Origin: Branchinecta lynchi
Taxonomy: Eukaryota; Arthropoda; Branchiopoda; Anostraca; Branchinectidae
Reading direction: 5' to 3'
Assembly (NCBI GenBank): GCA_023053575.1
Contig: JAKZAP010000021.1
Location: 11,532,212 to 11,596,211, forward strand
Length of the DNA stretch: 64,000 nucleotides
This document shows positions 10,553 through 22,229 of the stretch, one piece after another; position 1 is the stretch's first letter, and the number at the start of each line of letters is the position of its first letter. Under the pieces are notes generated by a model, which was not told where the DNA came from, did not search any database, and saw only the letters and a program-made list of their open reading frames with translations. The position numbers and the translations under genes are program-made.

Positions 10553-12620
10553 GGGATCGACTAAAAAGAGGCACGGCACGGTGCAGGAGGCATGCTACTA
10601 AAAAGAGGCACACGTACTAAAAAGAGGCACGGCATACTAAAAGAAGGCATGCCTGCACCAGGAGGCATGCACCGTCTGTGCCTTTTTTTAGGACCCGTTT
10701 TCTGGCGTGCCTCTTTTTAGTACTCCAGCTTCTTTGCATAAAAATTTTTTTGGCGTGCCTTTTTTGTGCTCGACTTCTTTGGGTTAAAAAAGGTGATTCT
10801 ATAACGTGCCTTTTTAGGACCCTTTCTGGCGTGCCTTTTTAGGACCCTTTTCTGGCGTGCCTTTTTCTAGTAGGCTACTCGACTTCTTTGGGTTAAAAGG
10901 TGATTCTATAACGTGCCTTTTAGGACCCTTTTTCTGGCGTGCCTCTTTTTAGTACTCGAGCTTCTTTGCATAAAAATGGATTTTTCTGGCGCGCCTTTTT
11001 TTAGTGCTCGTTTAGGTCCCTTTTCTGGCGTGCGTTTTTAGGACCCATTTCTGGCGAGCATTTTTCTAGTAGACTACTCGACTTCTTTGGGTTAAAAAAG
11101 GTGATTCTATAACGTGCCTTTTTAGGACCCTTTTTGGCGTGCCTTTTTAGGACCCTTTTCTGGCGTGCCTTTTTCTAGTATGCTACTCGACTTCTTTGGG
11201 TTAAAGAAGGTGATTATTTAACGTGCCTTTTTAGGACCCTTTTTGGCGTGCCTTTTTAGGACCCTTTTCTGGCGTGCATTTTCAGGACCCTTTTCTGGCG
11301 TGCCTTTTTTATCAGTACTCGACTTCATTGGGTTATAAAAGGTGATTCTATAAGGTGCCTTTTTAGGACCCTTTTCTGCCGTGCCTTTTTAAGACCCTTT
11401 TTTGGCGTGCCTTTTTAGGTCCCTTTTTCGGCGTGCCTTTTTAGGACCCTTTTCTGCGTGCCTTTATTTAGTACTCGACTTCTTTGGGTTACGGTGATTC
11501 TATTAAGTGCCTTTTAGGATCAGGTTTTTTGGCGTGCTTCTTTTTAGTACTCGAGCGTCTTTGCGTTAAAAAAGGAATCCGTAACGTGACCTTTTAGGAC
11601 CCGTGTTTTCGCGTGCTTCTTTTTAGTACGCGAGCGTCTTTGCGTTAGAAAAGAGGAATTCCGTAACGTGCCTTATTAGGACACGTTTTTTGGAGTGTAT
11701 CTTTTTAGTTCTCGGATGTCTTGGCGTTAAAAACGGGAATTCCATAACTTGCCGTTTTAAGACCCATTTTTTTGCGTGCCCCTCTTTAGTTTATCACTTT
11801 TAGGCTCTAGAGGCATCGGTAGGCTACACAACTAGGCAGGGGTCGGCAACTATTCTACTTACAGTATCTAGTATCCGTTTTCTGGCGTGCTTCTTCTTAG
11901 TACTTGAGCTAGAATCCCATAATAAAGGGGATTCTATAACGTGCCTTCTTTTAGGCTCCGGAGGTGGCGGTAAACATTATGCTATCCCATCAGGGGTCGG
12001 CAACTAACACATTTTTCACCCTTCACCATTGACATAGCCCCGTCCGAAACTCACCAGTTAACCCTCGGGAAGAACAAGAAACGTCACGCATCCCTCCTTT
12101 GTAAACCAATCAACAACGTTCTTTGCGTGACGTTTCTTGCTCTTCACTGTGCCTTCTCTTCGATTTCCAGCTTGATTCGCATATAGAAAGTCGCAGGGCC
12201 CGTTTTCTGCTTGGCTTATCATAGGTGATAAAAGAGCTTCTAAAAGAAGCTTGAAAGAATAAAATAGGGGTTCTATAACATGCCTTGGACCCATTTTCTG
12301 GCGTGCCTCTTTTTAGTACTCGAGCTTCTTGGGATAAAACAAGGTAATTCTCCAACGTGCCTTTTTAGGACCCGTTTTCTGGCGTGCCACATTTTAGTAC
12401 TCGAGCTTCTTTGCGTTGAAAAGGAGATTCTACAACGTGCCTTCTTTTAGGCTCCGGAATTTTCAGTATACAATATAGTGTCCCGTCAGGGGTCGGCAAC
12501 TAATTTACTAATTTACCCGTTCTTCTATGATCGTCATCGTCACAACTCGAGTACTAAAAAAAAGAGCAGATACTAAGAAAGGCACGGCATACCAGAACCA
12601 GTGAAACCTTCACGGGTCGG
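10553..12620. repeat. GGCACG/CGTGCC tandem array, left arm
   Basis: Dozens of short units of the type GGCGTGCCTTTTTAGGACCC (about 25-27 bp). They are organised in a higher-order unit that also contains ACTCGACTTCTTTGGGTTAA and GGTGATTCTATAACGTGCC. Units decay gradually toward 12600. hAT-like ends CAGGGGTCGGCAACT stand at 11837, 11991 and 12487. The outer edge carries the GATCGAC-family terminus. The right-arm counterpart is longer and has a different unit number. Confidence 0.85.
12069..12145. other. Hairpin with ACGTCACGCA stem
   Basis: CAAGAAACGTCACGCA (12075-12090) pairs perfectly with TGCGTGACGTTTCTTG (12124-12139). The stem extends outward with few mismatches. The 33-base loop contains CCAAT. 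The mirror copy is at 42205-42281. It is probably a very small foldback element. Confidence 0.75.
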
Positions 12621-12969
12621 CAGCTAACACCTTTACAGATAAATATCATATTCTGTGGTTCGGCATCTTACAAATTTATAGTTTAACCTCTAGATTTAAC
12701 ACCCTGTCCCTTCTTCTGGTTGTCGACCTTGTTGGTGTGAAAAAAGGAGTAGGACTCATGTTCTTTCCGTGTTGAGCATGTTCTTGCGTGTCTTTTTTTT
12801 ATTTCTCGAGCTTATTCGCGGGGAAAGGGGCAGAAAATGGCAGGTTGACCACGAAGTAGAAGTTCCGTTTCCTTTTGCTTGGTGTCTTCTTACAGTGTGG
12901 TGTTTTCCTAGTGTTGGCTGTATCCATTAAACACATTATTAAAGGATACTAGAAATTGGACAGTAATGG

Positions 12970-13408
12970 AACAAGACCAAAGGTTTCGATGGGATCCCAC
13001 AAATTTAATATTCGATATAGACAATTAGGTTTTGTCTTTGCCGCCAGATCCAGTCTTAGCCAGACTCCTGGAATATTTTTACTATTAAAATTTAGAAACA
13101 GATTCAGGCCAAAAGCAAATCATCTGAGAAAACCAAGTTCAGATATGGATTCAGCATGTGTGTTAACCCCTATAATACAGAACCCATCTACGAACTCGAC
13201 CTGTCCCTTGACCCAAAGAATCCTCACACCAAGTTTAATCCAAATACGCGACCTTTTCCTTGCCCCGAAGGATCCTCCCAAGAAGCTTCATTAAATTATC
13301 CCATTCCCTTCGAGAGTTTTCGTGCTCACAGACAGACAGACAGACGAACAGACGGACAACTTTTGCGATGTCGTAGGTATCCTTCCACTTACGTTTTGGG
13401 ATCCCAAA
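12970..13408 (+). mobile_element. GGGATCCC-family element, short copy (left arm)
   Basis: Has both ends (AACAAGACCAAAGGTTTCGA then GGGATCCCA at the start; ACGTTTTGGGATCCCAAAA at the end) and the GACAGACA microsatellite, but lacks the internal TTCCGG tandem monomers. This is the minimal form of the family. The open frames 12956-13294 and 13156-13440 run through it and are not genes. The mirror copy is at 40939-41380. Confidence 0.8.
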
Positions 13409-14230
13409 ATTCAAAATCAGAAGAGGTTGAGAATTGTTGACTAGCTCTCAGTTATCTTGTATCAGTTAAATCTGAACCAGCAAGCATCTCAGGGTGTATC
13501 TACTTAAACGTCAACTTCCTCTCGTCTCGAATCGTTTCTTTACTGTTCTTCGTAGGCTATAGGAAATTAAAAGGTAATGCCATGAACGAGACCAATATTT
13601 GTAATCAAACCCATGAAACTGAGCATAAAATTATGAATCCTTCTTCCATTCTTCATCTTGCGTACCGCCTCTTGCCTCCTGTGAAAGATAGGTAAGCTCA
13701 TCTGTCAGCCAAAAATATATAACAAACCTGTAGAAGATCCCATTTCCGATGGAGCCCGTGAACTTATTAAAAGATATATACGTTTCTTTCACGTTCGGGT
13801 TTAATCTAGCTTGCCCGCGATGGAATGCATTAAAATGATGTCCTTCCTATCACACTTCCTGCGACCTTCCCCGTAGTTCAGCGTATCAGCATAGCCTACA
13901 GTGCTTAATTAAAGGACACGTCATACTCAAGATAATTATTAATCACACTTCAGTGGTAATTCCATCCATTCCCGCTCTACAGATCTACACTTCAAAGTGT
14001 ATCCTATCTCCTCTTTCAGCATTTATTGGTTTCGTTAACGCTCACTTTTCGTTCACAATCGTTTTATGGTCGATAATCGGCCTATCCCAGTTACAGATCC
14101 AGTACGTACTCATTTCCCTGTACTGAATCTCTATTTGTCTATGTAACAAAATTTTACGTCGAGAATTTCTAGTTTTGAATAATCCGGGCGAGCTACTTCT
14201 CTGCCGCAAAATATGGTTCAACAAGAGCTG
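13409..14230. other. Left-arm stretch without supported features
   Basis: Non-repetitive sequence with no splice-bounded open frame recognised. The mirror region is 40126-40938. Confidence 0.4.
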
Positions 14231-14300
14231 AAAGCTTTTATGGCACCTGCAAGGGTAGGCAGGATATTGTATTTCAGCTAAGGGTCTCAGCTAAGGGTCG
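14231..14300 (+). repeat. 5'-type end of a TATGGCAC-family element
   Basis: CAAGAGCTGAAAGCTTTTAT followed by GGCACCTGCAAGGGTAGGC resembles the presumed 5' end seen at 15622-15665. The 85-codon open frame 14287-14544 begins next to it on the other strand and is probably part of the same repeat. The mirror is at 40070-40135. Confidence 0.5.
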
Positions 14301-14809
14301 GACGTGCACGTGGAACATCCATATAATGAAAATCGGTCTGCCGGCCTCTTATCCGATTTGAAGCCTTTCCTGAAACCCAGTACAGTTCCCAACGTAATTC
14401 GCCGTGGGTAAGGGCGTCACTATAGCCTTTTGCCTTTATGGCTCCAATTTGTACCGACAGGACTTGAAATAAACCGACAAAACTCGCCGTTCGTTTCACG
14501 GCAACGCAACACGTTCCCGGCCAACAAGAATAGACCCGGTGCAAGACTAAATTATCTCTATCATGAAAATTTAATGAAAATCGTTGAAAAATAAGTGTTT
14601 ACAATTTACACTTTACAATTTCATTTCAAAGTTCTTCAAAATTTGAGTACAAGTCCACACAACGCATGCAAAAGCTATTTTGCTTCTTAAAAAACAAAAA
14701 ATTCTACACCCCTAACCAAGATTATGACTATCTGTGCAACCAGTAAACAATCTCGGTACACATATTGCAATCCAACAGAACAAATAACTAATTGAACCTT
14801 AATACTTAC

Positions 14810-14879
14810 TTTGGACCGGCCAAAATTCATCATAAAAGTGAACAGTGGTTGATAACCAGGTTGCGATTTGACTCTGAGC
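14810..14879 (-). CDS. Candidate 70-bp internal exon, left arm
   Basis: On the minus strand a pyrimidine-rich tract ending TTTTTCAG is followed by 70 bp and then the consensus donor AAA|GTAAGT. Two of the three frames are open. One reads AQSQIATWLSTTVHFYDEFW and the other LRVKSQPGYQPLFTFMMNFG. No family is recognised and flanking exons were not identified. The sequence is unrelated to the surrounding repeats. The mirror copy is at 39471-39540. Confidence 0.4.
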
Positions 14880-15295
14880 CTGAAAAACAACAAGGTTGTT
14901 TAATGTGTGATTTGTTACTTATCTGGTACCCTAACATGCAGACTCAAGCAATTTATTAGCCTATACTGTTTATTCTAAAAACAGTTATTCATTAGTACCC
15001 CAGATCGATCATGGGACCTTTTCCTTTGACTATTCGACTAATGTTCATGTCTGATGGAAAATGTTTGACTAGGGGGGAGTAGGGGGGACCCTTTTCATGA
15101 CGGGTCTGTGAATATAAAACACTAACAGCCCAACTGGGTCCTTGCCTAAGAGGAAGTGTCTCCTTCTTCTGGCCTTTGGTTCACAGAGCATGTGATGGCA
15201 CCGCAACTGGTACTGATTCCCACAGGCAAACAGAAATCTTAAATTTTTGGCACAGTCCCTCCAAGATTGGAGCATTGGACACAGAACTACAGTAG

Positions 15296-15625
15296 CCCAA
15301 TAAAAGTCTGTTGCTTGGTTGCTTCTTTGAATTCCACTCTCAAATTTTCATACCCTGGCTTTGTTTCTTGCTTATAACTCAGTCATAAGGAAAAGTAGAA
15401 AAAACAACAACTCGGAAAGCACTGGGCACAGTACAACATTAGCCCAATAAAATCTGTTTCAACCAATGGTTGCTTCTTTGAATTCCACTCTTAAATTTTC
15501 CATACCCTGGCTTTGTTTCTTGCTTATAATTCAATCATGCAGAAAGAAAAAAACAAGAACTGGGAATCTGTGTGTCCATACCCTGGCTTTGTTTCTTGCT
15601 TATAATTCAGTAATACAGAAAGAAA
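15296..15625 (+). repeat. Tandem repeat with CCCTGGCTTTGTTTCTTGCT units
   Basis: Three imperfect units, each with CATACCCTGGCTTTG, TTGCTTATAAYTCA and an A-rich stretch with ACAAGAACTGGGAA. The last runs straight into the 5' end of the following TATGGCAC-family element. The mirror is at 38720-39050. Confidence 0.75.
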
Positions 15626-17075
15626 CAAGAGCTACGAGCTCATATGGCACTTGTACGAGTAGGCTGTACAAGAAAGTAGATGAGAACGTCACAAAATACA
15701 CCCGCCATCCAAAAATACGGTTCGGAAATAGAAATAGGATATTTAGTTTCACTCATTTCGGAGCAGTTCCGGCATCGTCTCGATTATCTATAGCAAATGC
15801 ACGTGACTGTCTAATGCTTGCTCCATCCATTAAGTTCCGTCCAAACCCCTCTGCTTCTAGAGTTCCCCCCCCCCCTCATCCCCACAGATATTGGACCCGA
15901 CCCGGACGTGACACTGAACGTCCGGGGCGATAGCTCACCAGACAAGTTTCGTTCAGATCCGATCACCCGTTCAAAACTTATGCACGCCACTAGATTCCGG
16001 ACTCCCCATCCACCCACTCCCCCCACGATGGTCGGGTCGGGGAAACGGCTGTTCTCAAGTCAATCTGTTCGGATCCCTGACATACCGGCCAAGTTTCATC
16101 GCCCTAGGACATCAGGAAGTATGACGAACTAGCGGGATCGCTAGAAATCCGGACCCCCAACCCAACTCCCCCACAGTGCCCTGATCCGGTCCGGCTATGT
16201 CAACGACACGTCTAGGACTTGTGGTTGTTTTTCCCAGCAGGTTTCATCCCGATCCCTCCACTCTAATCGTTTCTCAAAATTTCCGGTTCCCTCCTTCAAC
16301 TCCCCCCAGTGTCATCGGATCCAGCCCGGATTTAAAGGGAGATGTCTGAGACACGAGGTATTCCTAAATATCAACTTTCATCAAGATCCGATCACCCGTT
16401 CGCAAGCTAAAAATACCTCAGATTTTGGCTTCACCCTCCCTCCACTCCCTCCCCCCCCCCCAGATGGACGAATCGGGGAATTGACGATTTCCTACTTAAT
16501 CTGGTCGGGTCCCTGACATGCCTGTCAATTTCCATCGTCCCAGCACACCAGGAAGCACCGAACTCGCGGGATCACTAGAAATTCGGACTTCTCCCCCCCC
16601 CAACTCCCCCAAAGTGAGCGGATCCGTTCCGGTTATATCAGTCACGTATCTAAGACTTTTGCTTGTACTTTCCACCAAGTTTCATCCGGATCCCTCCACT
16701 CTAAGTGTTTTCCAAGATTTCCGGTTTCCCCCTCCAACTCCCCCCAATTTCACCGGATCCGGTCTGCATTTAAAATAGAGGGTCTGAGACACGAGGTCCT
16801 TCCATATATCAAGTTTCATTAAGATCCGATCACCCCTTCGTAAGCTAAAAATATCTAATTTTTCCGGATTCCCCCTCCCTCCACTCCCCTCCAGATGGTC
16901 GGATCGGGGAAGTGACCATTTATAATTTAATCTGGTCTAGTTCCTGATATGCCTGCCAAGCTTCATCGTCCAAGCTTATCTAGAAGTGCCCGAACTAGCA
17001 AAACCAGGACCGACTGACGGACACAAATTACAATCGCTGTATGGCACTTGGACGAAAGGCTAGTGCCATAAAAAA
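15626..17075 (+). repeat. TATGGCAC-family element, copy 2 (left arm)
   Basis: Runs from GCTACGAGCTCATATGGCAC through about three 430-bp units to a degraded terminal hairpin at 17040-17070 followed by A's. Both ends are present, which gives the probable full length of a copy (about 1.45 kb). The mirror is at 37275-38724. Confidence 0.75.
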
Positions 17076-17493
17076 ACAACAACTGGGAAGTTCTGTTTAC
17101 ATGATTTCTTAGAATTTTAAGACTTCTCCTTCTACCATTTGCTGTTTTGAAAGATCTAACAGAGAGGTAATGATATTCGGATAAGAGAAATATGTTGATT
17201 TGAATGTTATTTACAGTGAAAGAAAATATTTCGATAAAGTTTACGTGCAGCATTAGCAAGTGGCTAAAGTGATTGATTTTTAAACAGATAGGTGTTGATA
17301 GGGTAGCTATGAAAAGTAATGTGGACCCTAGCATGAATTTGCTGGCTTTCTGTGAATCACAGCAAATATTTCGTTTCTATTACTGATTTTGGCCTATCTA
17401 TTTAATCAGACCTGCAGTAATACATCCTAGCTATTTTATACTATACTTATTTTACATGTAGGCTAGATTCAGACAAATTCAGCTATAAAAAAC
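17076..17493. other. Spacer between two tandem-repeat elements
   Basis: AT-rich sequence. A 123-codon frame on the minus strand (16963-17334) starts here and runs into the repeat; it shows no splice sites or motif. The mirror is 36860-37275. Confidence 0.4.
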
Positions 17494-19288
17494 TCATATT
17501 GCACTTGGTACGAGTAGGCCTAGGTAATGGAACAAAGCAGATGATAATGTCACAAAATACCACCTTCAACCTCCCTAGGTTCGGACCTAGAAATAGGAAA
17601 TCTGGCTTGACTCGAGTCTGAGTATTTCTGGCATTCCGTCGGATCATCTAGGGCATATTACTTTTCTTCCCTTAATTTTAGATCCACTCGTTTGACTCCT
17701 AAACGTGCCACACTATTTCCGGTACCCTCCCCCTACAACTCCCCCTGCCACGGCCGAATCTGGTTCGGACACATAAATTAATCATCTTCTCTTACCGCCT
17801 ATCAAGTTTCACTCGAATCTGAGCATTTTTCGGGAAATTGCTCGAGCACCGTGCTCGGATTCGGTCCGAACCCTAAAATATGTCATCTATGACTCATCAT
17901 AACTCGCGATCACTGGAATTCCGGGAAACCTCCTCCAACTCCCCCCAAAGAGTCCCGGTAAGCCCCTATCAAGAACGTGTCTACAGGGCTTATGCTTGTT
18001 TTTCTTACCAGATTCTATCCCAATCTCTCGACTCCAAGCGTTTCACAAAATTTTCGGTGGCTCCCTCCAACTCCCCCCACAAATATCGGATCCGGTCCGG
18101 ACTGCACGTGGAACATCTGAGACGACAGCTCTTTCCACTTGCCAAGTTTCATTCAGATCCGATCTCCCGTTCAAAAGTTATGCATGCCAGTAGATTCCGG
18201 ATTCGCCATCACTCCACGCCCCCCACGATGGTCGGATCGGGGAAACAACTATTCTTAAGGCAGTCTGTCCGGGTCCCTGATATGTCTACCAAATATCATC
18301 GTCCTAGTACCAAACTCGCGGGATCGCCGAATTCCGCCCCCCCCCCCCCAACTCCCCCACAGTGCCCCAATCCGGCCCTGTTATGTCAACGATGTATCTA
18401 GGACTTGAGCAGTTTCTTGCCAACAAGTTTCGTCCCAATCCCTCCACTCTAAGCGTTTCACAAAAATTTCCGGTTTCCTCGTCCAACCCCCCCCCCCCCC
18501 CCCCCCCCCCCCTCCAAAGTCAACAGATCCGGTCCGGATTTTAAATGGGTCTTCTGAGGCACAAGATCTCTCCAAATATCCAATTTCATTGCTATCCCAT
18601 CACCCGTTCGAAAGTTAAAAATACCTCAAGATTCCGGATTCCCCCTCCCTCCACTTCCCCTACGATGCTCAGATCGGGGAAGTGACTATTTCCAGCTTAA
18701 TCATTTCAGGTCTCTGATATGCCTGCCAAGTTTCATTGTCCTAGCACATCCGGAAGTACGAACTAGCGGGATCACCGGAATTCCCCCCCCCCCCCCCGAG
18801 CCCCCACAGTGCTCGAATCCAGTCCGTTCATGTCAACAACATACCTAGGACTTGTGCTCGTTCTACCCACCAAGTTTCATCCCGATCCGTCCACACTAAG
18901 GGTTTTCCAAGATTTCCAGTTCCCCCCCACCTCCAGCTCCCCCCAAAGTCGCCTTATCCGGTCCGTACTTTAAGCGGGTCGTCGGAAACACGGAGTCTTT
19001 CCAAATATCAAGTTTCATTAAGATCCGATCACCCGTTAAAAAGTTATAAACACCTCTAGATTCCAGATTCCCCCTCCCTCCACTTCCCCCACAATGCTCA
19101 GATCGGTGAAGTCATTATTTCCAACTTGATCTTTTGGGGTCCCTGATATGCCTGCCAAGTTTCATCGTCCTAGCTTATGTCGAAGTGCCCGAACTAGCAA
19201 AACCTGGACAGACGACCGACAGACCGATGGACGTACAGAAATTGTGATTGCTATATGGCACTTGGCAGAAGGGAAAGTGTCATAAAAA
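17494..19288 (+). repeat. TATGGCAC-family element, copy 3 (left arm)
   Basis: Begins TCATATTGCACTTGGTACGA and ends at the decayed hairpin near 19254-19284. About four 430-bp units. Long C homopolymers (for example 18485-18512) vary in length between the arms. The mirror is at 35097-36868. Confidence 0.75.
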
Positions 19289-19424
19289 CAAATAACTGAA
19301 CTTCCATATCCAAATTTTTTGATACCACTGAGTAAAAGGCAGCCCCAAACAGCACTACTAAATCTGTGAGTTGCTTCCAAAACCTAAATAATTATTGCTT
19401 CACAAACCGAAATTTCTAAATCCT

Positions 19425-19740
19425 AGAGCGTGTTCCACCCTACTTACCATAGTTACTACGCATAACATCACTAATTTTGGATTCTTGGTGTCAATCCTGG
19501 ATCACATTTTTAAATTTTCGGTAAAATATTACTACACGGCAGCTACAATGGGTAATCCGGCCAATCACTTTACAGAGATTCATAGTTACCACGCTTAATA
19601 CGCTCCCGAGCATGGTAAGCAAATAGTTAGTATTAGTTACTACTTCGAGAAGGTTGGAAAGTCACCGTACTAACTTTCAGCAAGGTTGGAACGGAATTAG
19701 AAGCCAACAATTACTCTTGTTAGAAGGATGGAACACGTTC
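19425..19740. mobile_element. GTGTTCCACCC foldback element, left-arm copy
   Basis: Ends are inverted (GAGCGTGTTCCACCCTACTT and GGATGGAACACGTTC). The interior has short inverted words such as TAGTTACTACG and GGTAAGCAAATAGTTAG. Members of the same family are at 34645-34960 (mirror), 55341-55808 and 63170-63476. No convincing target duplication was found. Confidence 0.7.
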
Positions 19741-19944
19741 TTAATCAGTTTGATGTGTGACCAATATCTGAACCCCTAAAAGAATAAAATGGAAAAAATG
19801 ACAATTAACTTATGTTTTTTCGTCAGTGAGTTCACTAGGGATAATCAAATAGGCATATCTCTTCTACTAGTCCTGACTGCACTGGTGGTCAACCAAACAA
19901 ATCAAATGCAGCTCATACTTTAGTCTTTAGGTAACACTTGAAGT

Positions 19945-20240
19945 TTTAGCCCACTGCCCAGCCGCCCGAATTGCCCTATCAAACAAATAGTGCATTGGGC
20001 AGTAAGGGCAGCTCTGCTTGAAATGCCCAAAATGAGAAACAGAAAAAAGGCCTACTAAATCATGGCCAGCATTAAAATTCATGAAAACTCAAATGGGGTT
20101 AGCGTTGGGCGCTTGAAACGCCCAAGAAAAATCACCGCCGGTTACAATTCATGAAAATTTTTATGAACTAACCTCATCCGGGCATTTGGCAGTAAGGGCC
20201 ATATTCGAGAAATGCAAACAAAATCTTTGCCTACCCTAAA
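19945..20240. repeat. GGGCAGTAAGGGC repeat block
   Basis: Words GGGCAGTAAGGGCA, GAAATGCCCAA and TTCATGAAAA recur in direct and inverted order. The mirror is 34150-34440. Confidence 0.5.
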
Positions 20241-20247
20241 TATATCA

Positions 20248-20690
20248 AACCCTTTCAGAAATTTAAAATTATGTTTATAGGCTGATTGGTGATCAACGAT
20301 CATTCTAGATTCCCTTCTGAGTAATGAGAAATATACAGGACTATGCTAGAGCCTACAGCAACAACAAAAAGATATCTGGTTATTTTTCACTGGGGACTGC
20401 CACATTCAAAACATTATTATTCTTTATTATTACAAAAAAAAAACACTAAACCCTTTCAACAAACCATATCAGAAATTTTAAAATATGTTTATACGCTGAC
20501 TGGTATGACCATTGGTGACCAATGGTCATTATAGATTTCCTTCTGAGTAATGAGAAATGTACAGGACTACGCTAGAGCCTACAGCAACAGCAAAAAGATA
20601 TTTGGTCTGTATTCACTGAAGCCTGCCACATTCAAACATTATTTTTGTTTTATTATTACAAAGAAACACTAATAATAGCTGTTCAACTCC
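20248..20690 (+). repeat. Tandem duplication, period about 226 bp
   Basis: TTCTGAGTAATGAGAAAT occurs at 20315 and 20541 with long flanking similarity. Each unit includes GCCTACAGCAACARCAAAAA and an A-rich end. The second unit contains the palindrome GACCATTGGTGACCAATGGT. The mirror is 33720-34140. Confidence 0.75.
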
Positions 20691-20707
20691 AACCCTGCTT
20701 TCAAGCA

Positions 20708-20715
20708 CTGCCACC
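20708..20715. other. Empty insertion site matching the right-arm hAT-like element
   Basis: CTGCCACC occurs once here. At the mirror position the same 8 bp (GGTGGCAG) is present on both sides of a 324-bp element. Confidence 0.85.
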
Positions 20716-21099
20716 CTTACTAGGTTCCAAAGCCCAGCCATAGTTAGCTAAATTTTTAGCAAATCTTAATGCAGGCGGCGATTTGGTGGGCGTGTCTCCA
20801 TTTTCCACTTGCCCATTTTAAGCACTGCTCAATGCCCTATTTCTTGGTGATGGTCGTTTTGAGTGGCTGGGTGGTGAACAAAAACTTCTTGCTGAGCTTG
20901 GGAATGCCTTAGTAATTGACCATTATGTCGAAAAAAATGAGGATTTGTAGATAATTACCTTAAATCTCACTTCCAGCAAGATAAGGTGGGTTGATCCTCC
21001 TGTAGAGTCTCTTGCTGGTTGGCAGCTTGATTGGTTGGTTGACCAGGACTTAACAACCTGGATTTTTAGACTTTGTCACATTTCTATGACTTCTCATCT

Positions 21100-21718
21100 T
21101 TGCTTCTCAGTGTTTGGGCTAGGAGGTCACAGGCACTGCTTCCACTCGACCCTCTCAAAAAGAAAGTAGCAGCCTCTTCAAAATAAAGTAGATAAAAGTA
21201 GATTTCGATAATAAAAAAAAAGTAGTGTTATGTCAAAAGGCGGTTTAATTCTGCAGTAATGCAATCACCAGCCCCATTATTTCACACGTCAATGCTTAAT
21301 GAGTTCATTTATTTTCAACCTTTCCCATCTGGAATACGGTAACTTAAAAACTAAACAAATATTTTTCTTCTAAAATACAGAATTTTTAATATAAAACCAT
21401 TATTATTTCGGGGGAGGGTACCTTTCGGGGGGGAGGGTTGCCTGGGGGTCGCACAAAAAAGTTTTAAAAAAGACATAGATCAGAGGGGACAGCCTATAAA
21501 AATGATTATTTTGTATGTTTTTGGGGGGGGGGGTCAACCCCCTCCCCCCATCCCCCCCCGTATACGGCCTTGGTTCTGTGCAAATGGTGCACAACAGGCA
21601 AAAACTTTGAAAATCTGACTGTATTCAATTGGCCTAGCCTACAGATATTTTGGCACCAAATCAGATTGTTTTTAAACTGTGCGCCGCAGGCAAAATTTTA
21701 TCTGTTTTTGCTTCTTCA
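21100..21718. repeat. Left-arm-only segment bounded by direct repeats
   Basis: AGTGTTTGGGCTAGGAGGTC and its neighbours occur twice (about 21105-21135 and 21717-21741) with about 575 bp between. The right arm has one copy and nothing between. The inserted DNA holds G-rich runs and GGGGTCAACCCCCTC. It either arose in the left arm as an insertion/duplication or was lost from the right arm by recombination between the repeats. Confidence 0.75.
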
Positions 21719-21937
21719 GTGTTTGGGCTAGGAGGTCACAGGTTTTCAAGAGTTCGATGAATAAATTTCTTTGTTTCTTTTCATCACTCAAACTGGCAGT
21801 ATCGCCATCGCCAATGACAAAGTTCGTCGTCATCGAGTTTGGTGCGGCCACAGTTTTGAAATTAGCGCCGCCGACGCTGCCGTAGCTGCAGTCCGTGGTA
21901 ACAAAATCCTTGCTTGCGCTGATTCTACTCCCAATTA
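21672..21937 (-). CDS. Candidate terminal exon with altered C-terminus, left arm
   Basis: Counterpart of 32736-32965. A possible acceptor GCCAACAG precedes 21937. The frame is the same as in the right arm up to LLAQTLKKQ, with one 6-bp insertion (two residues). It then runs into the left-arm-only segment, so the last residues differ (KQIKFCLRRTV instead of a stop after one Arg). Function not recognised. Confidence 0.35.
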
Positions 21938-22087
21938 CTGTTGGCGTCAAAAAACCGTCAACAGAAAAGATAATAAAACCAAAAATTTTTTGTCACTATT
22001 TACGTTTTGTTTTCCATCTAAAATCCTTTTTGCTAATTTTAAGACTAAAAATTAAAAATTTAAATTAAACAAAACGGTAATTGTAAA

Positions 22088-22175
22088 GTAGAGTCACCAG
22101 GGTCAAGCAAGGATTTTGTTTCCATGCATTGCAGCCATTGTGGCGTCAATTTCAAAACCGTGACCGCGCCAGCAA
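22088..22175 (+). repeat. Inverted short duplication of the candidate exon
   Basis: About 85 bp containing CAAGCAAGGATTTTGTTTCC and TCAATTTCAAAACCGTGACC. It is similar, in opposite orientation, to 21840-21928 inside the exon. The copy keeps an open frame in the corresponding phase. The mirror pair is 32547-32632 and 32745-32832. Confidence 0.75.
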
Positions 22176-22229
22176 AAGTGGAGGGAACTTAGTAGGGAGT
22201 TATGAAACATGATATTAATTTATAAGTGA

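Noticed and set aside
10680..11800. Regularly spaced short repeats resembling a CRISPR array
   Set aside because: Spacers are themselves repeats of the same unit, spacing is irregular, and the context is eukaryotic.
17880..18401. 173-codon open frame, almost identical in both arms
   Set aside because: Lies wholly in TATGGCAC-family repeats and overlaps frames on the other strand. Identity reflects arm identity.
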